Source: Papaver somniferum (Eukaryota > Streptophyta > Magnoliopsida > Ranunculales > Papaveraceae). From it: a DNA stretch of 64,000 nucleotides. How positions within the stretch are numbered: position 1 is the first letter of the stretch; every line of letters starts with the position of its first letter. A program made the translations under genes and the position numbers. Of the stretch, positions 1 through 11,400 are shown in pieces. The stretch covers positions 96,660,279 through 96,724,278 of the forward strand of contig NC_039361.1 in the NCBI RefSeq assembly GCF_003573695.1, written 5' to 3'. The notes beneath the pieces are model-generated. The model did not search any database. It was not told the origin of the DNA and saw only the letters and a list, made by a program, of their open reading frames with translations.

Positions 1-742
1 GCCGCCTAGCTTGTGTGTGATTGGTCAGAATAACTAGGTCTTGCACATTAGACCCACTCAACAACTTGTTGCACATTTTTCCACCAATTACTCGAGACAT
101 CAAACATGTCACAAACTGGGGGATACTCATCAGGGTATTGGTCTGGCGGTTTACAGCGTGCGGCGTGCTACACGCCCATTACAAGAAAGTATCAGGAAAG
201 CGCGGACGGTTAAATAGCAGTAAGAGAATAGTGGGTGTAAGGATGACCAGTTTCCCCTCACAATGGGAACGTGATGGTGAGCCGTTTCTACACAACCCCA
301 CTTCTCCACTACTTAACTGTCTCCACTTCCTACGAGATCAGGGTGCTCAATGACTTGTATAAATAGTTTTTTAACCTATTTCGACCAACAACAGAGTTTT
401 GGTTTAACAACAACACAAGTATCTAGAAAAACACCAAGAAATAATATCTTACATTCTGAAAGCCAGTTCTAAATTTTGATACAAGTCATAAAAAATCCAC
501 ACCTTCAAAATCCAATATTTTGATCTCAACACCTTCTTCGCTTCCCTCCCTAAGATCAACCCTTATCCTTCACTTTGTGACCGAAGAAAGTCTGGAACGA
601 CGATTTGTTGGTTTAGGCCAGAATTGTACAAATTGATCTCTCGAATCTAAAGTACTCCCGTGCAGTTCATTTTTTTAGGGTTTAGATTCGTTTCTCGCCC
701 AAATTTACCATTTCCAGCAGAATAAGTTTTTACCCATAAATA
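1..742 (+). repeat. G1 LTR, 3' part (cut by window edge)
   Basis: This stretch matches the 3' part of the complete LTR at 4924-8490 nearly base for base, with small indels. It holds the same TATAAATA, the same run up to the LTR end and the same PBS-like sequence immediately after it. The window starts inside the LTR. The ORF at 21-353 lies inside it, resembles no protein I know and is chance. The end at 742 is set by the matching solo LTR, which ends in CA at 30568; here the last bases read TA, so the terminal C has mutated. Confidence 0.8.
358..365 (+). promoter_or_regulatory. TATA box of G1 LTR
   Basis: TATAAATA follows ATGACTTG. The same context recurs in the other G1 LTRs at 8100-8107 and 30188-30195, so the box is conserved within the family and probably sets the retrotransposon transcription start. 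Confidence 0.6.
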
Positions 743-744
743 AC

Positions 745-762
745 TAGCGACCACAGCGGGAG
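745..762 (+). other. Primer binding site of G1 (degraded)
   Basis: TAGCGACCACAGCGGGAG lies three bases after the LTR end. It differs at few positions from the G2 PBS, TGGCGACCACAGTGGGAG. The primer would be the 3' end of a tRNA; I cannot say which one. The TGG that pairs with the tRNA CCA end is mutated to TAG. Confidence 0.6.
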
Positions 763-2489
763 ATTAATCTCTCGGTTGCAATGTCAGTTTCTCAGATTCA
801 TTCCATTTTTCTCAATTTCAAAAGGGTGGATTTATATATAATTCAATCATTAAACTCAATTTGGGTTCAACAACCAATTTTAATTCCGGTGTTCCGTTCT
901 CTAAGAAGCTTCACAAAAATGCTACTTCAAGCAATGCTACTGGAAATTCCTCGGATATCTGAGCATCAGTAAATCTCCTAGACGAAAGGACCATAAAGCC
1001 GCGTGAAGACACATGAAGACGTGATTACTACTTAGGGAGGCGTAATGGCTTCTCTCGAGGTCCGAATGGAGCAGCCACATATGAAACACCATAAGTGTTA
1101 TATGTAGAAAGTCGGAAATGCCTCAAAGTTATCATTGATATTAATGTCTCCAGGGTCCGCACCCAGGGAGATAAAAGGAAGATTCGCGTAGCCTTTGTTC
1201 CAGTATGGAGATAGTAGACAACAAATCTCAACATCAATGGAGTCCTAGAAAGGCATCTGCAGATATCGCAAAAGTGAGGGTCTATCTCCATTCCACCACT
1301 ACTACCATTTTATCGTCAGGAGTATTCGCTATCACTTCATCAGCAAAATGTATAGATCCAAACCATGGCGCAATTCTGTGAATTCGTACATCTACTATAA
1401 TAAAGGAGGCTTGACACATCTTCAAATCATTCATATGGGTTCGCCTATTATGCCGACCCAAGCAAGAGCAAGACCGGGACATCTTCATATCTACTAGAGC
1501 TGACACGTCAAGAGAGCAGCCTCAAGAAGATAATGGTGCCCGCACCATCATGTCAGGAAAGAATACGCAGCGGAGATAACTTCACGCAGAGGAAGATTCG
1601 AGAAGTTGCTACACCAAAAGGATCCACGTTTCCCATATTTTCTTTGCCCGGGGAAGCAGGTAATGCTGAAGATTCTCCAAATTGCCTACCATAAGAACCT
1701 ACACCGGGATGTTCCAGCAAAATAACAGGCATCTCGATGACTACGTCAAAGGGATCCAAAATTGAAGCCCTCGATTTCCAAGTATACTGTTGGTACTAAC
1801 ACATCAACAGATAACTCACAAAGAGAGACACCTCATCATCAGCGTCACCCACGGACATGGCATGGGGTTTAGAAAGGTTACGGGTCGTTTTGCAAGAACT
1901 TCGTTAGAAATGTTTTTACACTGCCCTCCGGAAGAATTGAAACTGGTGCTAATTTCTGAAGAATCTTGGAGTGATACATATACCAAACGACTCATATGGA
2001 AGTCTTCTACAACATACTAAAAGGGAACATCAATCCTATGAATGAGCTATAAATAGAAGCCGAAACTCTCGACTACGTGACAGCTGAAAAACCTAATTCT
2101 TCCTGGAAAGTTCCGAATTCTCGGTGTCAGGTACTTTTCACCCACCAAACAGACTTTGAATGAATAAATTATTTTTTCAAAAGTTAGATTTTTCTCTTAG
2201 AAAAAGAATGAGAGGTCAATCATCTCATTCCGATATCGTACGAAGATTTTGCGGCCATTTTGGCAAGAAGACACGAATATGAAATTAATTTTCATCAAGA
2301 CAATACACCAAGGTCGCAGGCAAGCAACAATAGGCAAGATGTCGCACGCAGAGAATCATGGAAGAGCTACTTCGCCGAAATAATAAAAGAGAAGGATAAG
2401 AAAAAATAACCTCACGGGCATGAGTTATATTAAAAGGAGGAATCCTTCTTTTGGGCCATAATGTCCGAGCAAATCCTTGCGTGTTATCA

Positions 2490-2725
2490 GGCTTGTGCCC
2501 GTAGCCACCACTATTTCCTGCCAAGGTTCACGCCTGTATCTGCCACTCTTTCCTGCCAAGGTTCGTTCCCGTAGCCTCCACTCCTTCCTGCCAAGGTTCG
2601 TGTCGTATCCGCCACTCCTTCTTGCCAAGGATCGTGTCGTAGCCATCACTCCTTCCTGCCAAGTATCGTGTCGTAGCCGCCACACTCCTCCCTGTCAAGG
2701 ATCGTGATCGCAACCATCCAAGGTT
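2490..2725. repeat. Tandem repeat, 34-37 bp unit, about 6.5 copies
   Basis: Units of the form GTAGCCGCCACTCCTTCC plus TGCCAAGGTTCGTGTC follow one another with few mismatches. The array creates spurious repetitive ORFs on both strands. The same array exists in copy B at 10205-10455. Confidence 0.85.
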
Positions 2726-4905
2726 CGTAGTTGTGGCTACTTTTTGTCCTATCCCGCAAAAGCTCATGGTCATGGAAAGTTTTACTCACTTACACATCCA
2801 GCAAATCCCTTTGCTTTCATGGACGCCCATGCAATTCCATCCAACCTACTTAGTTCCCACGACAATGTAGTCTCTTTTGATCACAGATGCTGCCAAGAAC
2901 CTTTGTTGCTCGTTTGTTGATACCAGCCAGAGCTTCACCATAGCAACAACCACTACAAAGGTAATTTGTACTTCTACATATTTTAGTTTCACATGGAAGA
3001 AGTAATATAGTCACCAGTACGGATGCAAGATTGTGATATCTTTATCATGGTCAACCCACCGGCCATACAAGATAGAAACATGTAAACCACACTTGGGGAC
3101 TGAGGCTCTACACGGAATCCATTCACTATCAAATCTCAGAAGACACGGTCAACCAAAAAGTTATAGCCACGACAAAGCCATCTACTCTTCAAAGGTGTAA
3201 GGATATCATCACCTCTCTGTCTGGAAGGAACCTGCAACACTTTACGAGGCCGCGGAAGATCCCAAGCCTACTCAGAGAAAACAACTTCAGTAACTAAAGA
3301 GAAGTGCGACTAGGGGCTGCTTATCGCAGTCCATCCCCGAAAACAATCAAATATTCATGAGACTCCATAGACACGGCTGAAACATTTTTCTTGAAGAAAC
3401 ATGGGGCACCACGATTAACAACATAACTCTCTCACTTCTACCTCTTCGTTATCCAGTATATTTCATCCATGTGATGTTCCAAGCATCCCAACATCGTATC
3501 CAGGACAGTACAATAAGCTTGTATCAAATACAGTAGGCGTGGATTCAAGGTGATACAATCAAAGTAGGCTACACTTGGGGACTGAATCCTCCTTCAGGTT
3601 TAGAAGTTTAAACGCAGTCACCATCTTACCAGCGAATGCAGTAGAAGCACATATTCCACGAGAAAATAGGCTCAGGATAATTACACATGGGGACTACCAG
3701 CATGAGATGACTTCACTTCCCTCAAACAGGTTATTTTTTGATGTCAACATTGTCACGGTCGAAGCTTTACGAGCCACATGAATTTCTTAGCATGAAGCCG
3801 TACACGTGCATCAAAGACTCCCAAAAGCACGTCGCAGAGATATTCACATATCCGACCACGTCATTGGATCTATGACCAAACAGAAGTGCAACTGGGGACT
3901 GCTCATCGCATCCCATTCGATACAATAGTCCAATATGCAGAAGACGGTTCGAAGGATGTCGCTTGGAATGAAGTTCTCAGCTCGTCTACTTCACCCAATG
4001 GCTCCGGAAGATTTCGACCATACAAGCATCCACAACATATCATCATCGCAATCAGAAAGGCAAGAATAATCCTTCCAGACACCGGCTCAGCAGTCCAGAC
4101 ACCAAATAACTTAAAGTCAATGACGGATCAACAACGCAACTACACTCTCTAAGATTAGCCCTGACATGATCATTGTCGAACATATATTTCATCCATCCAT
4201 CCCAAGAGTGCAGTGGAGTTTGGGTAAATTTTGAAACCCACTGGAGAGGTTATATACTCGTTCTTCTGGAGACAGAACCTTATTACACATTCTGGAGAAG
4301 ATCGATGGTACTGTTGGCTACATGCACAAAAGAGGAAGGAGCACCTACCTTGAGTTCTGCTGGCTCGCCTTGCTGATGATTATAACTATTGGAGATTGCT
4401 TTGTTTCCATTTATGCTCGCTCTGCCACTGCTAACAAAGAACGTCATTCACGCCGAGCTAAATATCCAAGTTTGATCAACTACTCATGGATATTACACTC
4501 ACAGCTAAAATACGAGAACAAGATGTACTTACGTTGCTGCCGAAGATTGACACGCTCGTGATGGAGCTGATGATAGTGACGAAGAGGATCCGGCTGCCGC
4601 AGACAAAAGCATGGAACCAGACGAGCAATAAAAACGGAAAAGGGTTGATACCCCTTTTTATACGAACAGAGTTTCCATAAGAAAGAATTCTTCTAGCTCA
4701 ATTAACGGGAATAGACGGATGGGCGCATAACACTCATGCTTCATAGACGAGTTAGCAACACGCTACTACGAAGACCACTGCGACGCGGTCCCGTTGCTGA
4801 AGGACAATTAGAACTTTCCTGGTAATATCTACCTGCTTTATCTTTTCGATTTTAATCTTGACTGTACCATCTAGTGCTTACCCCGCAACAATATTACTGT
4901 TACGT

Positions 4906-4923
4906 GCTAAGCAGGGGACTTAA
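4906..4923 (+). other. Polypurine tract of G1
   Basis: The sequence AAGCAGGGGACTTA directly precedes the LTR start TGTTGATGG. G2 has the equivalent AAGAAGGGGACTTA before its 3' LTR, which supports both as second-strand primers and shows the two families are related. Confidence 0.7.
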
Positions 4924-5163
4924 TGTTGATGGTGGTTTTTAGTTCAGGGCTATGATTGTAAAACTCTGTATTAAATGCGTTGTCGTTCTGCAAAGAATCC
5001 GATCCGTTTAAGAGTGATGAGTGCCCAAGCCTCTTTACTTACTTATGTATTGAGTAATTCAGTATATGTATATAAAATTTATTCAGAATGGTGCATGTAG
5101 CAACAATTCCAAATATTATATAAATTTTATTAAACTCCCGCTTGTATTCCATGACTAATAAGA

Positions 5164-5386
5164 GAGGAATATTTACTTAGAGCAGCAACTAATTGGTTTG
5201 ATGGGTCATCAGAAGATGATGCGGAGTTAAAATTAAACATTTCATTTCTTTCATCATCTTTATTTATACTACCATCACTGCTACTTTTTCTTGTACGTTA
5301 AGTTGAAGATCATCATAATGGAGGAATATTTACTTATAGCAGCAACTAATTGGTTTGATGGGTCATCAGAAGATGATGCGGAGTTA
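5164..5386 (+). repeat. 66 bp direct duplication of the WRKY fragment 5' end
   Basis: Positions 5164-5229 and 5321-5386 are identical except for one base. Copy 2 includes the coding start of the WRKY fragment. The spacer of about 90 bp is AT-rich. A tandem or template-switch duplication during insertion is the simplest reading. Confidence 0.85.
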
Positions 5387-5851
5387 TTAAGAGATCTTCT
5401 TGATAATGAATCACCTTTCTTTATGTTACCTAACATTGTATATTCTAGTCAAAATGAATGTGGTTTTTCATCAGCGGAGCAACCATTAACTCCGGTTAAT
5501 CCTTTAGTTTCGAAGGCTAACGTTCTCTACTCAGGGCCAACTATTGGAGATATTGAGACAGTTCTATCATTCACAAATCATCACCAGCAGCAATACAATG
5601 ATGAATCCAGTGATATGAGCATCTCACGCAACGGGTACGTATTTCCCTTGTTCATCCTCGATACATTATTACGTGTTGTTCAGTTTGTAATATGTCTTGT
5701 TCTCTGTTGTTTTCTAACAAAAAACTGGTTAGTCTTGTTGACATTCATCCGTTCATGTCAAGTTTGAATTTTGTTTTGCAGGTTTTCGATAATAGAGAAG
5801 GGTTTAAGTAAGGTTGATAATAAGTATACATTGAAAATCAAAAGTATATAA
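5318..5851 (+). pseudogene. WRKY transcription factor fragment (WRKY49-like N-terminus)
   Basis: Exon 1 runs from ATG at 5318 to 5634 and ends at a GTACGT donor. The intron is 5635-5781, with a TTTTGCAG acceptor. Exon 2 (5782-5851) adds KGLSKVDNKYTLKIKS and then hits a stop. The order DDAELLRDLLDNESPFFMLP, then EKGLSKVDNKYTLKIKS, is how I remember WRKY49-like proteins leading into the WRKY domain. The sequence stops just before the WRKYGQK motif would begin, so no DNA-binding domain is present. The intron is kept, so this was copied from DNA, not from mRNA. It lies in an LTR and shares its sense orientation. Identification is from memory of the family and should be checked by search. Confidence 0.6.
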
Positions 5852-6419
5852 AAACATTAGATCGTATAGAAAAACATAATCCAACGATTGTAAGGTTTTA
5901 GGTAAATTATCAAATACAAGCGGGGGGATGAATTCTTAATATTGGTATGACATGCCAATTATTGTTCACTCGCAACGGAGTAGCATGAATTTCCCGAAGT
6001 GTCAGTATTAAGATCTGCATGAAAATACTCAGGAACACGCAAGTTGTACCGCTCTCTGATAAAGAGATTTCTTGTGCCAACGCACAAATAGTTTATCGAG
6101 AACCGTTTAATTTTGTGTCAGCTCACGAAATTCAATTTTCTAACTTAATTTTACCTATTTGCAAAAATTAGGTCTTTTGCGCCTTGTGCAAATATCTCAA
6201 CCCTATTGGTCGAGACCAAACCTAGGTAAACTAGGAAACCGATCCTCCACGGAGCTAATAGGAGCAAAGTCCTACCAGAAAACAAGAAAAAAAAGAGGAA
6301 TTGTGGCAAATAAAAGCAATGATAAAAGAGGCGCGGCCACGCCATATAGCCGGCCAGTCCGCTCCAATAGGCGCCGCCTGTGGCCGTTGGCCACACTCCA
6401 TGTGTCTCTAGCCGGTCCC

Positions 6420-7365
6420 CTCTCCCATCGACCAATCAGGTTGCTCTAAAAGCGCCACACACATTTAGAATGAAGACGCCCCCATGCTGCTTGCCGGCCC
6501 CCTTTCCATCGACCAATCAGGTCGCTGTAAATGCGCCACACGCATTTAGAATGAGGCCGGACCCATGCTGCTTTCCGTCACCTTTCCATTGAACAATCAG
6601 GTCGCTCTAAATACGCCATACGCATTTAGAATGAGGCCAGCCCCATGCTGCTTACCGTCCCCTTTCCATTTACCAATCAGGTCGCTCTAAATACGCCACA
6701 CGCATTTAGAATGAGGCCAGCCCCATGCTACTTTTCGGCCCTCTTTCCATCGACCAATCAGGTCGCTCTAAATGCGCCACATGCATTTTGAATGAGGCCG
6801 GCCCCATGCTGCTTGTCGGACCCCTTTTCATCACTAATCAGGTTTCTCTAAATACGCCACACGCATTTCGAATGAGGCCGGACCCATGTTGCTTGCCGGA
6901 TCCCTTTCCATCGACCAATCAGGTCGTTCTAAATGCGCCAGACGCATTTAAAATAAGGTCGGACCCATCCTGCTTTCCAGACCCCTTTCCATCGACCAAT
7001 CAGGTCGCTCTATATGCGCCACATGCATTTAGAATGAGGTCGTCCCCATGATTCTTGCCATCCCCCTTTCCATCGACCAATCAGGTCGCTCTAAATGTGC
7101 CACACGTATTTAGAAAGAGACCGACCCCATGCTGCTTGTCGCCCCCTTTTCATCGACCAATCAGGTCGCTTTAAATGCGCCACACACATTTAGAATGAGG
7201 TCATCCCCATGATGCTTTCCGGTCCCCTTTCCATCGACCAATCATGCCGCTCTAAATGTGCCACACGCATTAAGAATGAGGTTGGCCCCATGCTGCTTGC
7301 CGACCCTCTTTCCATCGACCAATCAGGTCGCTCTAAATGCGCCACACGCATTTAGAATGAGGAAA
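6420..7365. repeat. Tandem array, ~80 bp unit, 12 copies
   Basis: Twelve head-to-tail units, 80-81 bp apart, each contain CGACCAATCAGGTCGC, AAATGCGCCACACGCATTT and a CCCATGCTGCTTGCCG stretch followed by CCCCTTTCC. The first CCAATCA is at 6432 and the last at 7319. Each unit holds a CCAAT box and a short palindrome (AATGCG...CGCATT). The array lies in the U3-like part of the G1 LTR, upstream of its TATA box. It also produces the meaningless ORFs seen here. Confidence 0.9.
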
Positions 7366-7552
7366 ACCGCGCCAACACCTAATGGTCGTCGTGTCAACAT
7401 AAACGCACACACTAATTAGTGCTTTGACATGCAAAATCCTAATTTGGTTAAGACCGCTATGTCGTCCCATGCAAAATAACATCATCTAGGCATTAAGTTC
7501 GATGTGGCAACTAGAGATAATATCATTGAGCCATATTTGGATCTAACACCAA

Positions 7553-7745
7553 TATGCCAAGATATAGTAGGCGCCACTTCGCCACTATGTCACTGGCAGG
7601 TGCCACTTTGTCGTTATGCCATACGCCACTTTGCCACCTAGCCGCTACGCTCTTGGCGGGCGCCACCTCGCCACTTTGCCATTGTGCCACTAGCAGGCGC
7701 CATTTTTCCACTATACCACTATGCAGGCGCCACTATGTCATTATG
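7553..7745. repeat. Short-period CGCCACTWTGCC repeat
   Basis: A GC-richer run of degenerate units (GCCACTTTGCCACTATG-like, often followed by GCAGGCGCC) fills this stretch of the LTR. The unit length varies, and no coding function is apparent. Confidence 0.65.
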
Positions 7746-8099
7746 CAGCCTAACTTGCATGCGATTGGTCAGAATAACTCGGTCTTGCACATTAGACCCA
7801 CTCATCAACTTGGTTCACATTTTTCACGAAACACTCGAGACATCAATGTCACAAACTGAGGGGGTACTCATTAGGGTATTGGTCTGGCGGTTTACAGTGT
7901 GCGGCGTACAACGCACCCATTACAAGAAAGTTTCAGGAAAATGCAGATGGTTAAATAACAGTAAGAGAATAGTGTGTGTAAGGCTGACCAGTTTCCCCTC
8001 ACAATGGGAACGTGATGGTGAACCGTTTATACAAAACCGCACTTCTTAACTACTTGACTGTCTCCACTTCCTACGAGATCAAGGGTGTTCAATGACTTG

Positions 8100-8107
8100 T
8101 ATAAATA
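8100..8107 (+). promoter_or_regulatory. TATA box of complete G1 LTR
   Basis: TATAAATA in the context GACTTGTATAAATAGG, identical in position and context to the box at 358-365. It lies about 390 bp before the LTR end. Confidence 0.6.
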
Positions 8108-8490
8108 GGTTTTCGACCTATTTCGACCAACAACAGAGTTTTGGTTAACAACTACCAAGTATCCAAAATAAACACCAAGAACTAATAGCTTACATTCTGC
8201 AAGCCAGTTCTAAATTCTGATACAAGTCATTAAAAAGACACACCTTCAAAATCCAATACTTTGATCTCAACACCTTCTTCGCTTCCCTTCCTAAGATCAA
8301 CCCTTCTCCTTCACTTTGTGACCGAAGCAAGTCTGGAACGGTCATTTCTTGGTTTAGGCCAGAATTGTACAGATTGATCTCTCGAATTTAAAAAACTCCC
8401 ACGCAGTGTATTTTCTTAGGGTTTAGATTCGTTTTTTGGCGGCACACCAAATTTACTATTTCCAGCAGAATCAGTTTTTACCTATAAACA

Positions 8491-11400
8491 ACTGCGACCA
8501 TAGTGGGAGATTAATCTCTCGGTTACAAAGTCAGTTTCTCATGATTCATTCCATTTTTCTCAATTCAAAAGGTTGAATTTTTTATCCAATTCAATCATTA
8601 AACTCAATTTGGGTTCAACAGCCAATTTCAATTTCGGTGTTCCGTTCGCTAAGAAGCTTCACAAAAATACTATTTCAAGCAATGCTACTGGAAATACGTT
8701 GGATAGATGAGCACCAGTAAATCTCCAAGACAAAAGGACCATAAAGCCGCGTGAAGACACATTACTACTTAGGAAGGCACGATGGCTTCTCTCGAGGTTC
8801 CACATATGAAACAACATAATTGTTATATGGAGCACGCCGGAAACACCTCAAAGTTATCACCAATATTAATGTCTCCAGGGTCCACACTCAGGGAGATAAA
8901 AGGAAGATTCGCATAGCCGTTTTTCCAGTATGGAGATAGTCGACAACAAATCTCAACATCAGTGGAGTCCTAGAAAGGCACCTGCAGAGATCACAAAAGC
9001 GAGGGTCTATCTCCATTCCACCACTACTACCATTTTATGGTCATGAGTATCCGGTATCACTTCATCAGAAAAATGTATAGATCTAGACCATGGCGCAATT
9101 CTGGGAATTCGTACATCTATAATAATAAAGGAGGCTTGACACATCTTCAAATCACTTATAGGGGTTCGCCTATTATGCCGATCCAAGAAAGAGCAAGCCT
9201 GGGACATCTTCAAATCTACTAGAGCCTACACTTCAAGAGAGTAGCCTCAAGAAGATAACGGTGCCCGTGCCATCATGTCAGGAAAGAATTCGCAGCCGAG
9301 ATAACTTCACGTAGAGAAATATTAGAGAAGTTTCTGCACCAAAAGGATCCACGTTTCCCATATTTCCTTTACCCGGCGAAGCGGGTAATGCTGAAGAGTT
9401 CTCCAAATTTCCTACCAGAAGAACCTACACCGGGATATTCCAGCAAAATAACATGCATCTCGATGACTACGTCAAGGGATCCAAAATTGAATCCCTCGAT
9501 TTACAAGTATACTGCTGGCACTAACACATCAACAGATAACTCACAAAGAGATACACCTCATCAGCAGCGTCACCCACGGACATGGCATGTGGTTTACAAA
9601 GGTTACGAGTCGTTTTGCAAGAACTCCGTCAGAAATGTTTTTACACTGCCCTCCGGAAGAATTGAAACTGGTGCTAATTGCTGAAGAATCTTGGAGTGAT
9701 ACATATGCCAAACAATTCGTATGGAAGTCTTGTACAACATACTAAAAGGGCACATCAATCCTATGAATGAGCTATAAATAGAAGCTGAAACTCTCGACTA
9801 CGTGACAGCTGAAAAACCTACATAATTCTTCCTGGAAAGTTCTGAATTCTTGGTGTTAGGTACTTTTCACAAACCAATCAGACTCTGAATGAATGAATTC
9901 TTTTTTCAAAAGTTATATTTTCTTCTTAGAAAAATAATGAGAGGTCAATCACCTTATTCCGACATCGTACGAAGATTTTGCGGCCGTTTTGGCAATAAGA
10001 CGCTAATATGAAATTTTCATCAAGACAATACACCAAGGTCGCATGCAAGCAACAATAGGCAAGCTGCCGCACACATTAAATCATGGAAAAGCTACTTAGG
10101 CGAAATAATAAAAGAGAAGGATAAAAATAAATAACCTCACGGGAATGAGTTATATTAAAAGAAGGAATCATTCTTTTGGTCCATAATGTCCGAGCAAATC
10201 CTTGCGTGTTATCAGGCTCGTGCCCGTAGCCACCTCTCCTTCCTGCCAAGGTTCGCGCCTGTATCCGCCACTACTTCCTGTCAAGGTTCGATCCCGTAGC
10301 CGCCACTCCTTTCTGCCAAAGATCGTGTCGTAGCCGCCACTCCTTCCTGCCAAGGATCGTGCCATAGCCGCCACTCATTCATGCCAACGATCGTGTCGTA
10401 GCCGCCACACTGCTCCCTATCAAGGATCGTGATCGCAGCCATCCAAGGTTTGTAGTTGTGGCCACTTTTTGTCCCATCCCTCAAAAGCTCATGGTCGTGG
10501 ACAGTTTTACTGACTTACACATCTAGAAAATCCCTTTGCTTTCATGGACGCCCATGCAATTCCAGCCAACCTAATTTGTTCCCACGACAATGTAGTCTCT
10601 TCTGATCACAGGTGATGCCAATAACCTTTGTTGATCGTTTGTTGATACCATCCAGAGCTTCACCATAGCAACAACCACTACAAAGGTAATCCGTACTTCT
10701 CCATATTTTAGTTTCACATGGAAGAAGTAATCGAGTCACCAGTACAGATGCAAGATGGTGATATATTTATCATGGTCAACCCACCGTCCATACAAGATAG
10801 AAACATGTAAACCACACTTGGGGACTGAGGCTCTACACGGAATCCCTTCACTGTCAAAGCTCAGAAGACACGATCAACCAAAAAGTCATAGCCACGACAA
10901 GGTCATCTACTCTTCAAAGGTGTAGCGTAATGATATCATCATATCTGTGTCTGTAAGGCACCTGCAACACTTTAATAGGCCGCGACGGATCCCAAACCTA
11001 CTCATAGAAAACAACTTCAGTAACTAAAGAGAAGTGCGACTGGGGGCTGCTCATCGCAGTCTATCCCCTAGAACAATCAAAGATTCATGAGATAACTCCA
11101 TAGACACAGCTGAAACATTTTTCTTGGAGAAACAGGGGGAGCCACGATTAACAACATAACTCTCTCACTTCTACCTCTTTGTTATCCAGTATATTTCGTC
11201 CATGTGATGTTCCAAGCATCCCAGCATCGCATTCAGGAGAGTACAATAAGATTGTATCAAATCCCATAGGCGTGGATTCAAGGTGATAAAATCAAAGTAG
11301 GCTATACTCAGGGACTGAAGCCTCCTACAGGTTTAGAAGTTTAAACGCATTCACCACCTTACCAACGAATTCAGTAGAATCACATCTTCCACGAGAAAAT

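Larger units (their letters stand above)
743..4923 (+). mobile_element. G1 internal domain, copy A (non-coding)
   Basis: This is the internal region of a Gypsy-like LTR retrotransposon. It starts with a PBS-like sequence at 745-762 (TAGCGACCACAGCGGGAG, related to the cleaner PBS of G2 at 15759) and ends with a purine tract at 4906-4923 just before the next LTR. I find no gag, protease, RT, RNase H or integrase motif in any frame; all ORFs are under 90 codons and are not shared in frame with copy B (8491-12480). It therefore looks like a large non-autonomous derivative (LARD type). The ORF at 781-972 starts where gag would be expected, but its protein shows no gag features. Confidence 0.7.
5137..5924. 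mobile_element. Insert in the LTR carrying a WRKY gene fragment
   Basis: Compared with the solo LTR at 28673, the LTR is interrupted here. The insert is bounded by a 12 bp inverted match: CCCGCTTGTATT at 5137-5148 and AATACAAGCGGG at 5913-5924. The left arm, however, resembles sequence that the solo LTR also has (CGCTTGGTATTTTTCCATG), so the arms may not be true transposon ends. No clear target duplication is seen. Inside are a 66 bp direct duplication and a two-exon gene fragment. It could be gene capture by a small DNA element or filler DNA from break repair. Confidence 0.55.
4924..8490 (+). repeat. G1 LTR, complete (3.57 kb)
   Basis: The LTR starts TGTTGATGG after a polypurine tract and ends in CA before a PBS-like sequence (TGCGACCATAGTGGGAG at 8493). 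Start and end match the solo LTR at 28673-30568, which is 1896 bp. The extra length here comes mainly from a WRKY-fragment insertion (about 5137-5924) and an ~80 bp tandem array (6420-7365). It lies between two copies of the internal domain, so it serves as 3' LTR of copy A and 5' LTR of copy B. Confidence 0.8.

Noticed and set aside
781..972. Small ORF just after the G1 LTR, where gag should start
   Set aside because: No gag features, and copy B has no matching ATG-led frame (GTTACAAAGTCAG at the same place).
2425..2773. Repetitive minus-strand ORFs (WQEG..., GGYDT...)
   Set aside because: They are translations of the 34-37 bp DNA array in several frames; repeats give open frames by chance.
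6380..7051. Repetitive proteins in the 12-copy array
   Set aside because: The ~80 bp unit is not a multiple of three in every copy, the frame drifts, and the sequence is LTR promoter-region DNA.
6420..7365. Array considered as CRISPR-like
   Set aside because: No unique spacers between repeats, continuous tandem units, and a plant nuclear context.
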